From: Tubiluchus corallicola
Lineage: Eukaryota > Priapulida > Priapulimorpha > Priapulimorphida > Tubiluchidae
Length of the DNA: 64,000 bases
Reading direction: 5' to 3'
NCBI GenBank assembly: GCA_030141605.1
Contig: JAQGDQ010000120.1
Location: 434,001-498,000 of the forward strand
Position numbers and translations under genes: made by a program. This document shows, piece after piece, positions 11,487-24,359 of this stretch. The notes under the pieces are model-generated. The model was not told the DNA's origin. It worked only from the letters and a program-made list of their open reading frames with translations, and did no database searches. Each line of letters begins with the position of its first letter. Within the stretch, counting starts at the first letter, position 1.

Positions 11487-12530
11487 CATATTCAACATTT
11501 TCTACAGCCATGTAATTTAGCGAAAATTACAACATATATAAAACAGTTTGTCCAGTGACAAGCAAGATGCATAATTACATGAAATATAATTTTAGCACGA
11601 TATTAATTACAATCGTGAATATTTGCAGAAGTTGAGAATTAATTAAAGATTATCATTTTCGCAAAATTTGTCAAGTTTATACAGATGTTTGGCTTTATTT
11701 GTAGTGAGTTGTGTCATAAAAGAATTAATATCTTGATCATAGTCATTATATTTAGTTTTGGGACATTCTAACACCGCATGAGTTATACCTATAACGTGTC
11801 ATACAGGTGTTAATTGTTCATAGGCAAAGTTTTAAATATTGCCACACAGTTAAATGGCATCATGAGACTAACATTTTGCCTGGCAGACTTTTGCTAGTTT
11901 GAATGATTTGAAATTGTGATTGCATGTATGTGCTGTGCGCGCTATATTGATGATTATAGGGGAAACTACATGTGTCGTCTGCTCAGCAGTGTGCTGCCGA
12001 AGAGTTTAAAATAGAATCAAAATCAATAATTCTTGTCTGCATTTTTCATACAACCAGCTGTGAAGCAGGCAAGTCAGGCATGTTTAGTGTGCCATCCCGT
12101 CCGTTTGGTGCTCTCATTCATAAAACTGTTTGAGCAGCTCAAACCTCCATCATGGACATCCATCGTGCATGTAGAGACGTTTTTCCTTCATACATGACAT
12201 TGTATACTAGCCTAGTAGTTAATGAAGCAGTTGCACTTGGAAATACGTGAAACAAATGAGTTTAATGCATGTAAAAGCGTGTATTACAACGCACAAGTGA
12301 TTAATTGTTTAACTCAAATAATCACATTTGTGACTGTCATTATCAGCGTAGGTTTTATGACGATCAAGAATATGCAGTCAGTGGATATTAGCTTAGTAGT
12401 AACATAAAATTTAAATTTATCGAGGGCTGCATAATATTATGTTCCTTAACTTAAGCCTAACACTGTGTTTAAGCAGTTCAACAGACCATCGTCTGTTTTT
12501 GAGTGCACAGATTAAGACCTTTTAGGACCC
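11487..12530. other. Non-coding, nothing identified
   Basis: A+T-rich sequence with only short chance open frames (for example 12222-12407). No repeat, RNA or exon recognised. Confidence 0.4.
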
Positions 12531-12835
12531 CTGGGCTAATGAAATTATGTCCCCCCCCGCCAGACGGAGCCACTCTCTAACTCGACCACTCCCGTCTTGA
12601 ATATTTTTACTGGTGATATATATTAGCGACATTTACATAGCTTGAAGTAAACTTTTGCAAATTCTTAAAATAAACTAGGATAGTTAACATTCTTTTATTT
12701 GTCACTTATTTTGACACAACCATAGTGAAGAACAGATTTATTACCAACTGTTACGAAATCTCTAGTATAGGCCTTTCAAGCTTGATAGGCCCTAGGCTGC
12801 AGCCTATACTAGCCTATAGGTTAGTCCGGCCCTGG
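12531..12835. mobile_element. Probable short DNA transposon relic with GGGCC ends
   Basis: The left end reads CTGGGCTAATG from 12531. The right part has TAGGCCCTAGG, then AGCCTATA and finally TTAGTCCGGCCCTG at about 12821-12834. CCGGCCCTG at a terminus (CAGGGCCGG in reverse) is typical of hAT-like non-autonomous elements. The left terminus matches poorly and no target duplication is evident. The interior includes a C8 run at about 12551-12558. Confidence 0.35.
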
Positions 12836-13577
12836 GGTCATGGTCGAAATTAACATCAGGTGTATTTTAGTAATCGCCTGCCGCTGTTGGTATACTGCTC
12901 ATGTGGTAGTTTCTGTTGGCGTGGTCTCAATGATCTTGATGATGATACAAAATCAAAATTTTCAGAATCTTAGTATTGTAAGACCCTCTTGACTTTCAAG
13001 ATTCTTCGACCCTTAATTTTAAATTACTGCTGTAGTGAAGTGATAGTAATAGTGAAATAAAATACAGTGTAACAGACTGACAATGAAGCACTTTACAAAG
13101 AAAACATACCTGTCCACTTAGCATTCAATGGGCTAAAAACTAGTACCAAGTGTACAAAAGGCTATGCACATCGGTACTATGTTTTTTTGGCACATGCTTT
13201 TCGACATATCCATTTTTGTCTCAAACTTTTGCTTCATGAATATTTAGACACACCATGAACATTTGACACGCATTTACTTTTGTATACTCGGACATTTTGG
13301 CAAACGGCATATTGGACACAGGTACCTTTCTTTGAACCTTTTTTTTCATTGTCAGCGTATGTTTTATCGTGACTTTATTTCAAATAAAGTATTTTTGTCC
13401 AAAAACTGTTGGGATTTATATTGGTATTTGTATGTCTAGCCACATTCGTAAGTAGCTTTTTTCTAGAGAACAAGTAAAAATAAAATTTGTCTATATATGC
13501 ATTAAATCTATTGTTTTTTAAAGCACAAGAAAGCTGACAAGAAATTTTATACCACTCACATACTGCCTTTTTGCATG
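12836..13577. other. Non-coding, nothing identified
   Basis: A+T-rich, no coding or repeat signal that I can support. Runs such as TTTTTTGG near 13180 are simple sequence. Confidence 0.35.
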
Positions 13578-13875
13578 CAGGGCTTGCGTTGGTAGCAACA
13601 ATGTATAAAACATGTAAATTTGAAATCCCGCGATGACCGGTAGGCTAAGTAATATTTAAATTACTTTATCTTGTCAATACATTGACATTTTTTGGTTAGT
13701 GAGTGGCGTACCGTGGAGAGTGAGCCAGCGACATTTTACCAATTGGCACGAACATTTAAATTACGGTTTCTAGTTACATAAGTCTTTTCAGCAGGTAAGC
13801 GAAGTGCTAAGTAATATAGATTTGCATGGAAAGTTTTTTGCGACATAATTTAACGTTGCCTTTTCTTCCCCTGAT
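13578..13875 (+). repeat. Dispersed repeat, copy 1 (short form)
   Basis: About 300 bases align with 19388-20046. Shared blocks in order include TAGCAACAA, GATGAC.GGTAGGC, TATCTTGT.AA, GGTGAGT-type GTGAGTGG.GTAC, GTGAG.CAG.GACAT, ATTTTACCAATTG, CTAGTTACA.AAGTCTTT, AGCAGGTA and TTTTCTTCCCCT. Order and spacing hold apart from two extra segments in the other copy. Non-coding and unassigned. A CRE palindrome (13891-13898) lies just past its end. Confidence 0.65.
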
Positions 13876-13898
13876 TTGCGTTTGCGTAGGTGACGTCA

Positions 13899-16800
13899 TG
13901 TAATGACGCCGTCGGAACAATCCTTTCAACGCGAGTACGATATATGCATAAAATTGCTGTGGAGTAATATAATTTTTAAGCCGATTTTTCTGAAACCTAC
14001 TTCAGGTACCCCTTTTCCTGTCTTTTAACTAGTGTGTATCTGTTGTTTCTTAGCTAATAATTAGGCACTAAACGCAAGGCAAGATAATACGTGTTTTAAA
14101 ATTTGAAAATTGAATTGAAAATGACTTGCCAAATATATATGCATATACAAATACGCTCACGTTTGAGTGGGTGTAGCTTTAATTAAAACGGTCCTGAAAC
14201 AAGCTGTTTGCCGCTGACTTGCTAAATCTGCATTATAGTGTGCTCCTTGGGAAGCCGTTTAAAATAGAGCGTTTTCCTAGTGCTTGTACATAGTCGCTGG
14301 GTCACTGACCTGGTTAGAGTGTTTAGATCAATGTCTACCGTCATAACACGCACACTTTTGCCCAAATACCCGCATGTGCGATTCAGCGGCTTCTTTTCTA
14401 GTACGTGTTGCGCGTATTATAATGCTTGCATTTCAATTATACAGGCCTGCGCCGGTACAATACGTGGCGGCAAAATGGGCTGACAAGTTTATGGAATTAT
14501 GATTATGATTACAATGCCACTCACTGTATACGTTGTACAGTAAATTACTTTCTCTTAATGGTGTGGTGTTTTCGTGAATGCTTAATGAATTGTTCATTTA
14601 AATTTTGTCGCCACCGACTATAGTTATGTTATGGGGATCGTAATTTTTATGTAAAGGTTTTTGAAAAAATATTAGAAATAGCCTGGGATTGCCGCCAAAA
14701 ATCTCAAAATGCTGTTTATCAAATGCTTGTACGGCTTTGGCTTTTAAAGGTATCCGTTATGTCGTAAATTGAATTTTTTTGAAGTTTGGCGTTTCGTAGT
14801 GCCATTGAATACTACGTTTTTATCTTCAAAATTCGATCAAATTTCAAAAACACATTTCAGTACAAATAGTTTTTTCAGCTGATAGGAGCGGATATACACT
14901 TTCGTGCAAGTCTCTAGCATTACGTTTTTTCTATTACGATAAAATATACAAGGCCTCTTAGGTTTTACAGGGACAGTGATAAATGATAACTGATATAGTG
15001 TTGTTATTGACTGTCATGCTTATATCAGACTTTCTCTAAAAATTTGTTAAGGTACTTCGATTTGTTATGTTATATTGGTATTTGTTAAGGTACACCAACT
15101 AACCATCAGTTTAGTCCGGGTTGCTCGGTTAAATATAAGCCTTTAGAAATAATTTTTAAGTGACGGGCAAAGTAATGGAAGTATTTCAATTTCGAGTCAG
15201 ATAAACATATTTCTGAAAAGTCCTTTGGTCTATTTGACTATTTCCCTAGCTGAGTTACAGTTGCTTGAATGTGCCTTGAAGTTTCCTCTCTAATCTTAAA
15301 CAGCAAGATGGCATATATGGCTTCTTTACTATAATGTAAGATTTTTAACACGATCGCTGTCTGTTTGGTTACTGTTATATGGTTTAATTTATTCTTTGTC
15401 CGGTTTTTATGGTGCAGTTTTTCAGAGGAAAATAATAATAATTGTGTGTTTAGTTACTACAAAGTAAGAAGTCGAACTGATGATTTACCGTTATTGAGTA
15501 ATAGTAACCCATTTTTACCAGTAATTTTTAAATAAATTTACTAATACGAATCCGTTAGCTGTTTGCTTGCTTCAACATCAAGTCAGTGTAAAAATAAAGT
15601 ACTCGACAACTATTGTCTGTCAGTTGCAATTCAGGTATTACAATTTATATTTTTTGTTGGTTTCTAAAAAAATTTTCTTTTATATTTTCATAGTGCTTTT
15701 TGGAATATTCGAGTTGCAGTATTCTGCAGATAACTGCAAATTGGTGAACTGTAAAGGCATAGTGTTGTGCACTTGGTGGTCGGATTTTGAGTTAGGTGGA
15801 GGTAAGTTTTTATTAGACTTTATTGAGCTGTATTAATCAACATTATTAAGTCGGGTGATCCAGTGTAGTTAAACAGATGCCATTCATTTCCATAAACTAC
15901 CTGTGGCTAGTTGACCATCTAACATTATCTTTGATGAAATCAGCAGATATTAGTTTTTTCACACCTTTGTTGAAATAAAGGACTGATACTGTGCACTGTA
16001 CACAGTGCGCTGTGTAAAATTGTTCTGATTAATAAATAGTTTTTATTTAGTGGTTATATTAGTAAAGTATTAAGTATTTTAAAAGCAGGGTTTTCAAAAG
16101 CAGTTAAACTATTTTGTACAATCAATAAAAATAGTCTTGAAGATTATTAATATGATTTTTACCTAAAGTGACAATTATTAAATTAGTTTCGATATGCCAA
16201 AAGTTCACTGAACCTTTCTGTGATTACAACCGATGTTTACTGGACCGGGGAAAAAAATTCAGCAATCCAAATTCTCAGTGCATTGTACAATGTATGCAAT
16301 GTTTTGGCTACTTTGTGTTCCATTTTTGTATAGGAGTAACCGTAACAATGATGAGTTTCGGGTCTCTATGCTGTGATAGCCAGTATTATGCTTATAAATG
16401 GAGTGCATTTCATAAAAGCAATTTAATCATTACTTATTAAGTGTAAAAAGAACTATTAAGACAGTAACACTGGACAGTAGGCATACTGTGGCATGTCACC
16501 AATTTAAGACCATCCTCAACTATAGTGCAGTGATTTTTTTAGGTTTTGTAAACATTTTTCTGTGTAAAAATAGATGTTTGAAGCTCATGACTTTGTAGAG
16601 GCAGTTAAAGCCAGAACATTGGAGCTCTGTTGATTTACTTGCCTTTGCAGATTATACAGATAAATGATTTTAGTCTTTAACGAAAACACTGAAAAGTTGT
16701 AGCAAAACAACTAAAAAATGTAACTACCAACAGCTTTTTGAATAAATTCATTGTGGCCATTCGTCATCAGGTTCTTTTTCAGTCTGTCTACAGCTAACTA

Positions 16801-17254
16801 TTGTAATAGCAAATTATTTTCGAAATCTCAACAGTTTTTAATATCGTAATTAGTACAGGTCATTAGTATAGTAGAAAATAGTAATTTTTATAGGTTTGAT
16901 GGGGAATAATTGATAGGTTTGATAGGCATGATTTACAAAGGAAATAATTGAATAAATTATATAGTATTCACAATTGTGCATTTGAAGGGATTTTATGTCA
17001 AATGCAGTTAACTGTTAATAGTCTGATTTTTTTAGCAATCTTATATTGTTGTACTAAGAAAAATAGAAAAAATGTTTAGATATCTAAATCTCAGAGTAAA
17101 CAACAATGTCAACGGGGCGATGTAAAACTTTATCACTAGATGCATTTATTTCCAAAATTTTAACAGAATGTGTTGGCTGCATTTTTTGACATTGTCGGGT
17201 GCCTAAAATTAAAAAGTCAACAATATTAACCAAAATTATTAACTCGTGGCATAG
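13899..17254. other. Non-coding stretch
   Basis: No supported exon. The segment 15730-15801 has an acceptor-like tctgcag before it and a consensus donor (GAG|GTAAGT) after it, and its frame (15567-15836) is open, but nothing in the peptide is recognisable. The remaining open frames are AT-driven. No RNA gene or named repeat seen. Confidence 0.35.
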
Positions 17255-18165
17255 GTTAAAGATCAACCAATCTCATTCCACCATTAAATTCATCTCTTTG
17301 AGACCTTTCATTTGATATGCTACAAGCTTGTTTCAGTAAACACTGGAAGGCATTTGTCTCCTACTTCTTGACCTCTATTTTACCCCTAGCGGGGTCCAGG
17401 GATCAAGCAATCTCGGCGTAATCATTCAATTTTTTTCACTGAGACCTTTCATTTGATGTACTACAAGTCACCTTTCTTGAAGATTGGAAAGATATCTGTC
17501 CCACCCATTTTCAGTTTTTGGCCGTAGCTGCGTAGCAGAAAAAATTTTCATTATCCAAATTGTCCCATATTCAGCCATGCATAAGAACCTGGGCCCATCT
17601 AGTCACATACCAAAAATTGTTTCTATAGCTCAAAAGCTGTAGGAGAAGATGGAGCCTAATAAAATCTACTGTCCTTGCCCTTTCCCATAAGGTCATTATT
17701 ACGTATTCCGTCTGAGCCCATGTCCTAGGTACCGTCACTGCAAATTTCGTACTTCAGCTTGTTTACTTTTACAGTTATTGACAAAATTTACTACTTTAAC
17801 ACTTGGTCATGTTGCGTGACCTGGCCCACACCAACTTTATTATAAATACATAGTGCACATAGTTTCCTTGGCTACCCATACATGTATGCAAAAACATAGA
17901 CTCCTAATCTAATACTGTGAGCGAAGCCGAGTGACAAAGTTATTTGCACTTTCACATTTTGGCTTTTTTCGCTGTGACTTTTGACCCAGAGGTCACCTTT
18001 CTTATACCATTCTCTGGGTACCCATTTCAGATGTCTGCCCTGCCAGTTTCGTGATTCCAGTTCATATGCTTATGAAGTTATTGACATGACCCAATTTGTT
18101 GATTTTGGCTCATGGCCCTTAAAGAATATCAGCTTTTTGAAACCCCCGTGTACATCTACCCCATA
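17255..18165. repeat. Degenerate tandem/interspersed repeat block
   Basis: Two units start GATCAA.CAATCTC at 17261 and 17401 (period 140) and share GAGACCTTTCATTTGAT.T.CTACAAG. Further on, TGC.A.TTTCGT..TTC.AG followed by AGTTATTGAC occurs with AGTTATTGAC at 17773-17782 and again at 18076-18085 (period about 303). A related, weaker unit lies at about 17590-17655. The block also carries GACCTTTGACC-like text (TGACTTTTGACCCAGAGGTCACC near 17969), a pattern common in marine-invertebrate repeat families. The 61-codon frame at 17981-18166 is part of this and not a gene. Confidence 0.55.
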
Positions 18166-18869
18166 ATAACTAAATTGAAAAAAAATTAAAAAGTAATTAT
18201 GAAGGAGGAGATGTGGAGTAATGGAAAAACGGAATGATGCCCTGTTTTTATTGGCCAGTGCCCCTGATCCTTGACCTGGTTAAAGTGAAGTCAGAGATCG
18301 CCATGCTGCTGCTGTTCCTTGCGCCTACAATGTGAGTTTTTGACTCTAGCTTGCGAGACTAGCGAAAGTTATTCAACAAAATATGTTTATGGATCAATAG
18401 TAGGCCTAATTAGAAAGAAAAAACTGTATGACAATCAAGAAGATTTGCAAAATCTTAATATTTAATTCAGTGAACGCTGATCACCGGCTGATAAAACAAA
18501 CTAGACCACTTAAACCATACTATCCAAACAGTTTCCATAAATTAAATCCAAGCTAACTATAACGGTATTTCCTTACAACATGGAAGGGTTATATATGGTA
18601 AAAATATGTATTAGTCTACATTTTCACAACCATCGATTTCTCCATTTTCGACTTTGTGCTTCATATTCTGTGTAAGGAGATACCTGTTCACATTAATAGT
18701 TTTAGTTAATGTTGTTAACATTTATATTTTTAGGCACTGGATACCGGCAGAACAAGCTGCCAAAACGTTGTGTTCGAGTTCTAGAAATAAGTGTATTTGC
18801 TGATGAAGTTTTATATTGCTTCCTTAACGCTGTTACCATCCACTCACTTTCATTTTCAGTCATTACACA
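18166..18869. other. Non-coding, nothing identified
   Basis: Mixed composition, no exon recognised. A short ATG-led stretch at 18311-18339 ends at a GTGAGT donor-like site, but it is only 29 bases and has no support. Confidence 0.35.
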
Positions 18870-19119
18870 CCGGGTGGCGTAATTCAATGTTACTATGCTC
18901 GCCTCCTACCAGGAAGGTCGTGGGTTCAACTCCTGGCCGGGTCATACCTAAGACTTAAAAAGTGGTACCGTTAGTTGTTCAGTCAAGCAGGCAGATTTAT
19001 TGAAGTAATTTGCGGTTAATAATAATCGGGACCACCTTGGAAATAAATATTGAGTTACTTAAAATGTTATCCCTGGATTTTGTTCTAAATGAAATTTTTT
19101 ATTATTATTATTATTATTA
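18870..19119 (+). mobile_element. tRNA-derived SINE
   Basis: The 5' part is tRNA-like. An A-box-like TGGCGTAATTC lies at 18875-18885, and a near-consensus B box GGTTCAACTCC lies at 18923-18933 inside AGGTCGTGGGTTCAACTCC. This is followed by CGGGTCATACCTAAGAC and a GTGGTACC segment typical of a SINE family widespread in invertebrates. The body runs to a (TTA/ATT)n tail at about 19098-19119. RNA polymerase III transcription from the internal A/B boxes is the family's known mode. The B box has A where the consensus has G, and the A box is worn, so this copy is probably old. It is not a functional tRNA gene: the cloverleaf arms do not pair. Confidence 0.75.
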
Positions 19120-19387
19120 GAACCATTATAAATAGTTCAAATAGTTATTAAGCGTAGTCACGCAGTTGTGCGGTTATACATTTGCTAAGTGTGCTTGGCA
19201 GATTCACGTTTATTATACTGTAATGAAAAAAGAAAAAAAACTCGAAGATCAGCTCATATAATAGCTAAATATTTTGCCGTTTTTGTTATTCAAGTCACAA
19301 ACAAACCCTTTAATAAGTCACACTTAAATAAAGCTAAATAATTCGTCTTCAGATTTTGGATCAACTAAATACTGTCTTGTTGCGCAC

Positions 19388-20046
19388 AAAGCTTATACTG
19401 TATTAGCAACAACGTTGTATGAAACTTGAAAAGTTGAACTCCTGTGATGACTGTTAGGCCCAGCTATTTTGACGATAAATAGTTTGAAACAAGTTTAGAT
19501 AACATTGCGTAAAGTTTGAAAAAATAATCAGTGCATTCGTAGTGTACACTTCACTAACTTTGCAAATGTAAATTACTGTATCTTGTTAACAAGGTTAAAA
19601 ATACCGTTTTGGTGAGTAAGTGGGGTACACTGGGAAGGTGAGTCAGTGACATAGATAGATAAAATCTTTGTTTGCCAATTAAAAACTTGCGTATGCAAAG
19701 TAAAAGTAGACTGCACACGGCCTACACAGGAGGCAGCATGCTATTCAATTACAACATGTGCCACTGACTGAATATTGGCAATAGCGCGTCATGTGCAACT
19801 AATATTTCGAAAAACTGAACTATAATAACTATAAAATTACTGGAAACTAATAATCTATGACACACAAGGGCTTATTTACAAAATTTACATATTTTACCAA
19901 TTGACGCGAACATTATAAAGTTACTAAGAATTTTCTTTTCTAGTTACACAAGTCTTTCAAGCAGGTAGGGGTAATACTATGTAATATAACTTTGTGAGGA
20001 ATGTTTTCTGGGATATACTTTGAAATTGCTTTTTCTTCCCCTTTAA
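19388..20046 (+). repeat. Dispersed repeat, copy 2 (long form)
   Basis: Collinear with 13578-13875 but about 360 bases longer. One extra segment lies at about 19460-19560, between the GTTAGGC and TATCTTGTTAACAA blocks. A second, about 240 bases, lies at about 19653-19891, between GTCAGTGACAT and ATTTTACCAATTG. Both copies end in TTTTCTTCCCCT. The longer copy may be nearer to the full element, with copy 1 internally deleted; alternatively copy 2 took insertions. The SINE lies 270 bases upstream. Confidence 0.6.
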
Positions 20047-20472
20047 TTCTAATTATAAACAAAAAGAAAAATGTGTTTGTGCAAAAAGAGTATTTATGAA
20101 TATTGTATTTTTCTTTCTGCTAGCTGGCATTTTGAGACGCCAGTTTCTCTTATTTACATTGAAAGATAACTGCAATTTTTCATTATTACTCGTAGTTCCA
20201 ACTTTGACGTTTCTTTTGTTAGACAAGTCATAAGAGTGCGGGAAAGATCGCTAGCGTGTTATTTAAATGGTACTTGAATATGAGTGAATACAAGTGACGC
20301 TCCCAGTAGCATGACATGGCATTTTCAATTTAGCCATTGTAGGAGCAGCTCCAGTATCTCTAGCACGGGTGGCGTGAAAATAATTCGTGTTAAATCTACA
20401 CCTGTACAAAGTTAATTTTTGTTCTTTACGGGAAACAGGACAGTAACTGTTTAAGTAGTGAGGCTCATAGCG

Positions 20473-20571
20473 AAACCGGCGAAGTAGCTGCCTTAGATAC
20501 GCCCTGTTTGGGTGGCATTCCTTGCAAGAAACGAGGCAGATAATGAGCTTGTCTGACTGCTTTGCCGGTTT
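20473..20571. repeat. About 99-bp inverted-repeat unit
   Basis: AAACCGGCGAAGTAG (20473-20487) and CTGCTTTGCCGGTTT (20557-20571) are inverted partners matching at 13 of 15 positions. The interior is more G+C-rich than its surroundings. Possibly a small MITE or a folded regulatory element; no target duplication found. Confidence 0.4.
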
Positions 20572-23507
20572 TTATTACCTGAACGGCGAAATATATCGCT
20601 GTTGTAGTATTATAACCGTTGGGAGTTGTACCAATCAATCTATCTTTAAAAGCGGGAACTTTTGTGTAAACTTTTTTATGTAATTAGTCGAGCCATGGAT
20701 TCCCAAATGTTTTTCTACAAAATAATTAACATGTATAGCATTCTAGCACTTTGGAGAATTACACATATTGAGGTACTTGTGAAATACAAACATTTGATGA
20801 CAGCAATACAAGTTTCTGCGATATTGTCAAGGTCCTCAAAAGGATAATCTGGGGCGACACACTGAACCTAAAGAGGCGTTCACATTAGAATGTGTACACG
20901 TACCCTTAACGAGGTACATAGTCGGCGGCATTATAGCCTAGAATCAGTGTTTCTAGTGACCATCTATCCACTTACTGACCAGTGTTGGAGTTCTTTAAGT
21001 TCGGTTGCCAACTCTTATTGGACACCATTGCTATCCATTATTGTCCATCTAGTTTGAAGCTATAAATTCCACTACTGTAATTATGCTCTTTAGGTTGCTC
21101 ACCCCCTGGCTGACCCAGTGAGTAGGTAAGCTGCGTAATGAGAAGCTTATGAACCGTCGAATAAGTCGTCATTTTTCTAACATTTAAAGGAATTAATTGA
21201 AGAGCGTCACCCGATTTTTTTAAAACAGAATCATAGTTTAAGACTGTGTTGCGATATCAACTTTGGAAACCTGACAGCAGTTGTACAGGTATGTAATTGC
21301 TTAACTTAGCAATAATACACGTGTGTTGTCATGTCTCTGTGTACGTCATACAATGAAACTATCAAAAGTTTACAGGGCCGAAATGAGCAATTATTATTTA
21401 ACACAATACTTTTTATAGCCAATGCTCAGTACCCAAGAATATCAGAAAACATTTTCAGTTTTGTCACTTTTGTGGTTTGTATTGTCTTCATTTTTATTTG
21501 CGGACTTGGAGCTAATTGAGTAATTCGCCCTGTCCGATGTGTTCTAGTTTTTAGTGAAGCGCGATGATTAGTACTTGCAAATTTGCATTTAAATGAAGTA
21601 ACATTGTACGCAGCTTCACGTGCGGCTGACTGTGTGACGTTGTGTGAAGAAGTCCTTGAAATCGTTAAAGATGCTACACGGGTTTCTCTACAGCCATTCT
21701 GTTGCGCTGCTGCTGAGCATAGGCTTCATCGAAGCAGAATTGTAAGAGCATTGCTTGTAAGGTGCTGACATCTGAATCAGCGCAAGAATTGCCATGACAA
21801 CCGCATGTTCTGTTTAACAAACAGGTAGATGCATGAAATACCGACGCATATCACACAAACAACGATGATTTAAAGCACTAACAAAAAGCCTGCTTGCTCA
21901 CTTTTATTTTTAAAAACAAAATTATTACATTGGGTCCGGACAAGTATTGTTTTATCTACGTGAAATTTTTCTTTCTTGAGATATCTGCAGGACATAATTA
22001 GATATTTCAATTTAAAAAGAAGAACACTACTTTCAAAAACAAATTCGTATACTAGAAAAACTACTAACCAACTTATATGTGGCTTAGTACCACAAATTTC
22101 GTAATTCGTTATTAAAAATACGTTATCACTTTTTTGTGAGCTACGGAATATGGACTACCTAATTTCATATGTTCGTTATAGCTACAAATTTAATGCGTGA
22201 TCAATGCAAAACTCGTCAATAAACCCCGAGTTAAATCAAAAAGTAGTCACGGATTTAGTCAAGCGAAGGTCTAACTCTAAAACCTCGGAAAATATTTTTA
22301 ATTATTTAGTGATGTTTGTAAGGTTTTTAATAAAATGAACGATGTTCTCGTACTGGAATTGGCTCTCTGTAGTACAATAAATAATGTTGAATATTGTATA
22401 CATATTTTATATTTTTAATCATTGTACTACTCGCAGAATATAAGCATACTACCTAGCACTTGCCCATAATTTTCTGTGAAACAGGCTTTGTACCTGCCAC
22501 AGTATTTTTGTAGTGAGCCGACGAAATTTTTCTAGCCTTGGGTAATGTCTTTGAACTTCGTCATGTGACATTTTCTGTGCCATAACCTCGTAATATAACA
22601 TAGTTAACATAGTTACGGTATTTTGTGTTATTACAAACTTCTTTGCGTGCGTTGGAAATATTTGCGAATCACAAATTGAAAAGGAACGTTGAGCAGTTTG
22701 ACAAGATTAGAATTAAGTTCATACTTACTATGATATAATATAAATAATAATCATGCACAAAATTTTTAGTAAGTCTAATTATCTGCACTTGTTAGTGTAG
22801 ACTGTAAGTCATATTGATGCTTGAATTGTGTTTACAGTATCGTATTAGAACTTCCAGATATGAGCCGTTTCTAGAAAGTAATACATCTTCACATATATGT
22901 ATCAGAAGATTGTCTTTAATGCTAGCAATAGGTATGTTACACATGGACGTCTTTTCTAAAGCTTATTACTTAGTAAATGGCTAATTCAGAACTTGTTGCT
23001 TGAGCATATTAATCTTGGGGGCTGAGACACTAAACTTTTGTACGTAATTGGAGTAACGTTGGAAAATGTTAGTTTTGTATAGTTGGGTGTTCAGTAGGTT
23101 TTTTGTGTTAGGTAGAAATTTTAATTCACAGCCCATCAGAACATCGGGTATATGTTCTCATACACTGATTTACAGTTTGGAGGCCATTCTGGCCACCAGC
23201 ATCGCAAAAATGAACCTGATACTGGCGGCGAAGGAAAAGCGGCTTCTTCGTTCTAGCTGCTGGCTGCATGGGCAGGGTTTTATTCTTTCCTAATCATCAT
23301 TGTATATTTTTGAAGTCAGATGACAGACACTTATTGTAATATGTTATTACCGTATTGGTTTTGCTCTGAGAATGCATTTTAACCCGTAGTTAAGAACTGT
23401 TGCTGCGTTATCTGTCTATGTTCAATGTTTTATAATTGCAAATTTAATATTGTATATGATTGAGCCATGTACCGCGTCCATTTTGTTAGCTTGTAGCAAC
23501 ATTTCTG

Positions 23508-23510
<3 letters not shown>
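20572..23510. other. Non-coding stretch
   Basis: No supported gene. Frames at 21331-21519, 21583-21768 and 23066-23293 lack recognisable domains. The segment 23120-23510, which leads into an ATT tract, might be the 3' part of a retroelement, but I cannot show it. Confidence 0.35.

Positions 23511-23555
<45 letters not shown>
23511..23555. repeat. (ATT)n microsatellite
   Basis: About 14 uninterrupted TTA/ATT units. A further AATAATAATTATTATTAT stretch lies just downstream (about 23579-23597) and could pair with it. ATT tails often mark the 3' end of non-LTR elements. Confidence 0.85.
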
Positions 23556-24359
23556 GTAAAAAGACTAAAAAGTATAAAATAATAATAATTATTATTATAT
23601 ACTAGCGCAAATAACTGCACAAAAAAATTAGTGCCCTAGAATTGTATGCACTAGTTAATTAGGTAACTTGTTTTGTTTAAATTAAAAATGGCATCTTTGC
23701 TTTGTGAAGGGGCATCTTTTTTTGGATAACTGACTGCATAATAGTGGCTGTTGCGATTGAGCGGCTTGATGGAGTGCAAAGTATTTATAAGTGACCGTTC
23801 AACGTTTGAATGTTGGAACAATCTGGCTGTGTATTTAAAATAACGTCACGATAGATAAAAGCAACAGTGAGTTGATCATGATTAACCATACATACAAAAT
23901 TTATGGAGATTCGTAGACTACGAATGGTGTTGTTGATAATTTATTTACACAGACTAGCAAAGGTAAAGCGCTAAGGTGCAAAGTCTCACAACGCCTGCAT
24001 TGATCATCATTGTAACCAGGTTTAGCATGTAAATATTTTATGAACCGCTGTGGATGCTGTTATATATCTCTAATTAAGACGTTGTTTGATAGGTTTTTAA
24101 TGGATCTTCTGTTTCAAGCAGGCTGTTAATTTATGCTTTGAGGTGTGATCTTGCTCCTACACATTTAATATAGGTGGATGCTAACACTTTAGCTTTATCA
24201 AGATTTTCTCGCGTGGACGGTATGAGGCATCCCACACATATTTTTCAACAATATCATCATTTTCATTTTGTAAAGATGCGGGTTAAATTGCTGACTGACA
24301 GTCACTGACTCACTAGCAGACAGAAATTAATCCTTGTCGCTACTATTTCTTCGTCTGCA

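Noticed and set aside
15730-15801. Possible exon between a tctgcag acceptor and a GAG|GTAAGT donor
   Set aside because: The peptide (DNCKLVNCKGIVLCTWWSDF...) is not recognisable, the exon has no partner exons nearby, and GTAAGT occurs by chance in this much DNA.
18875-18945. Possible tRNA gene with A and B boxes
   Set aside because: The B box is good but the acceptor and anticodon arms do not pair, and the sequence runs on into a SINE body with an ATT tail.
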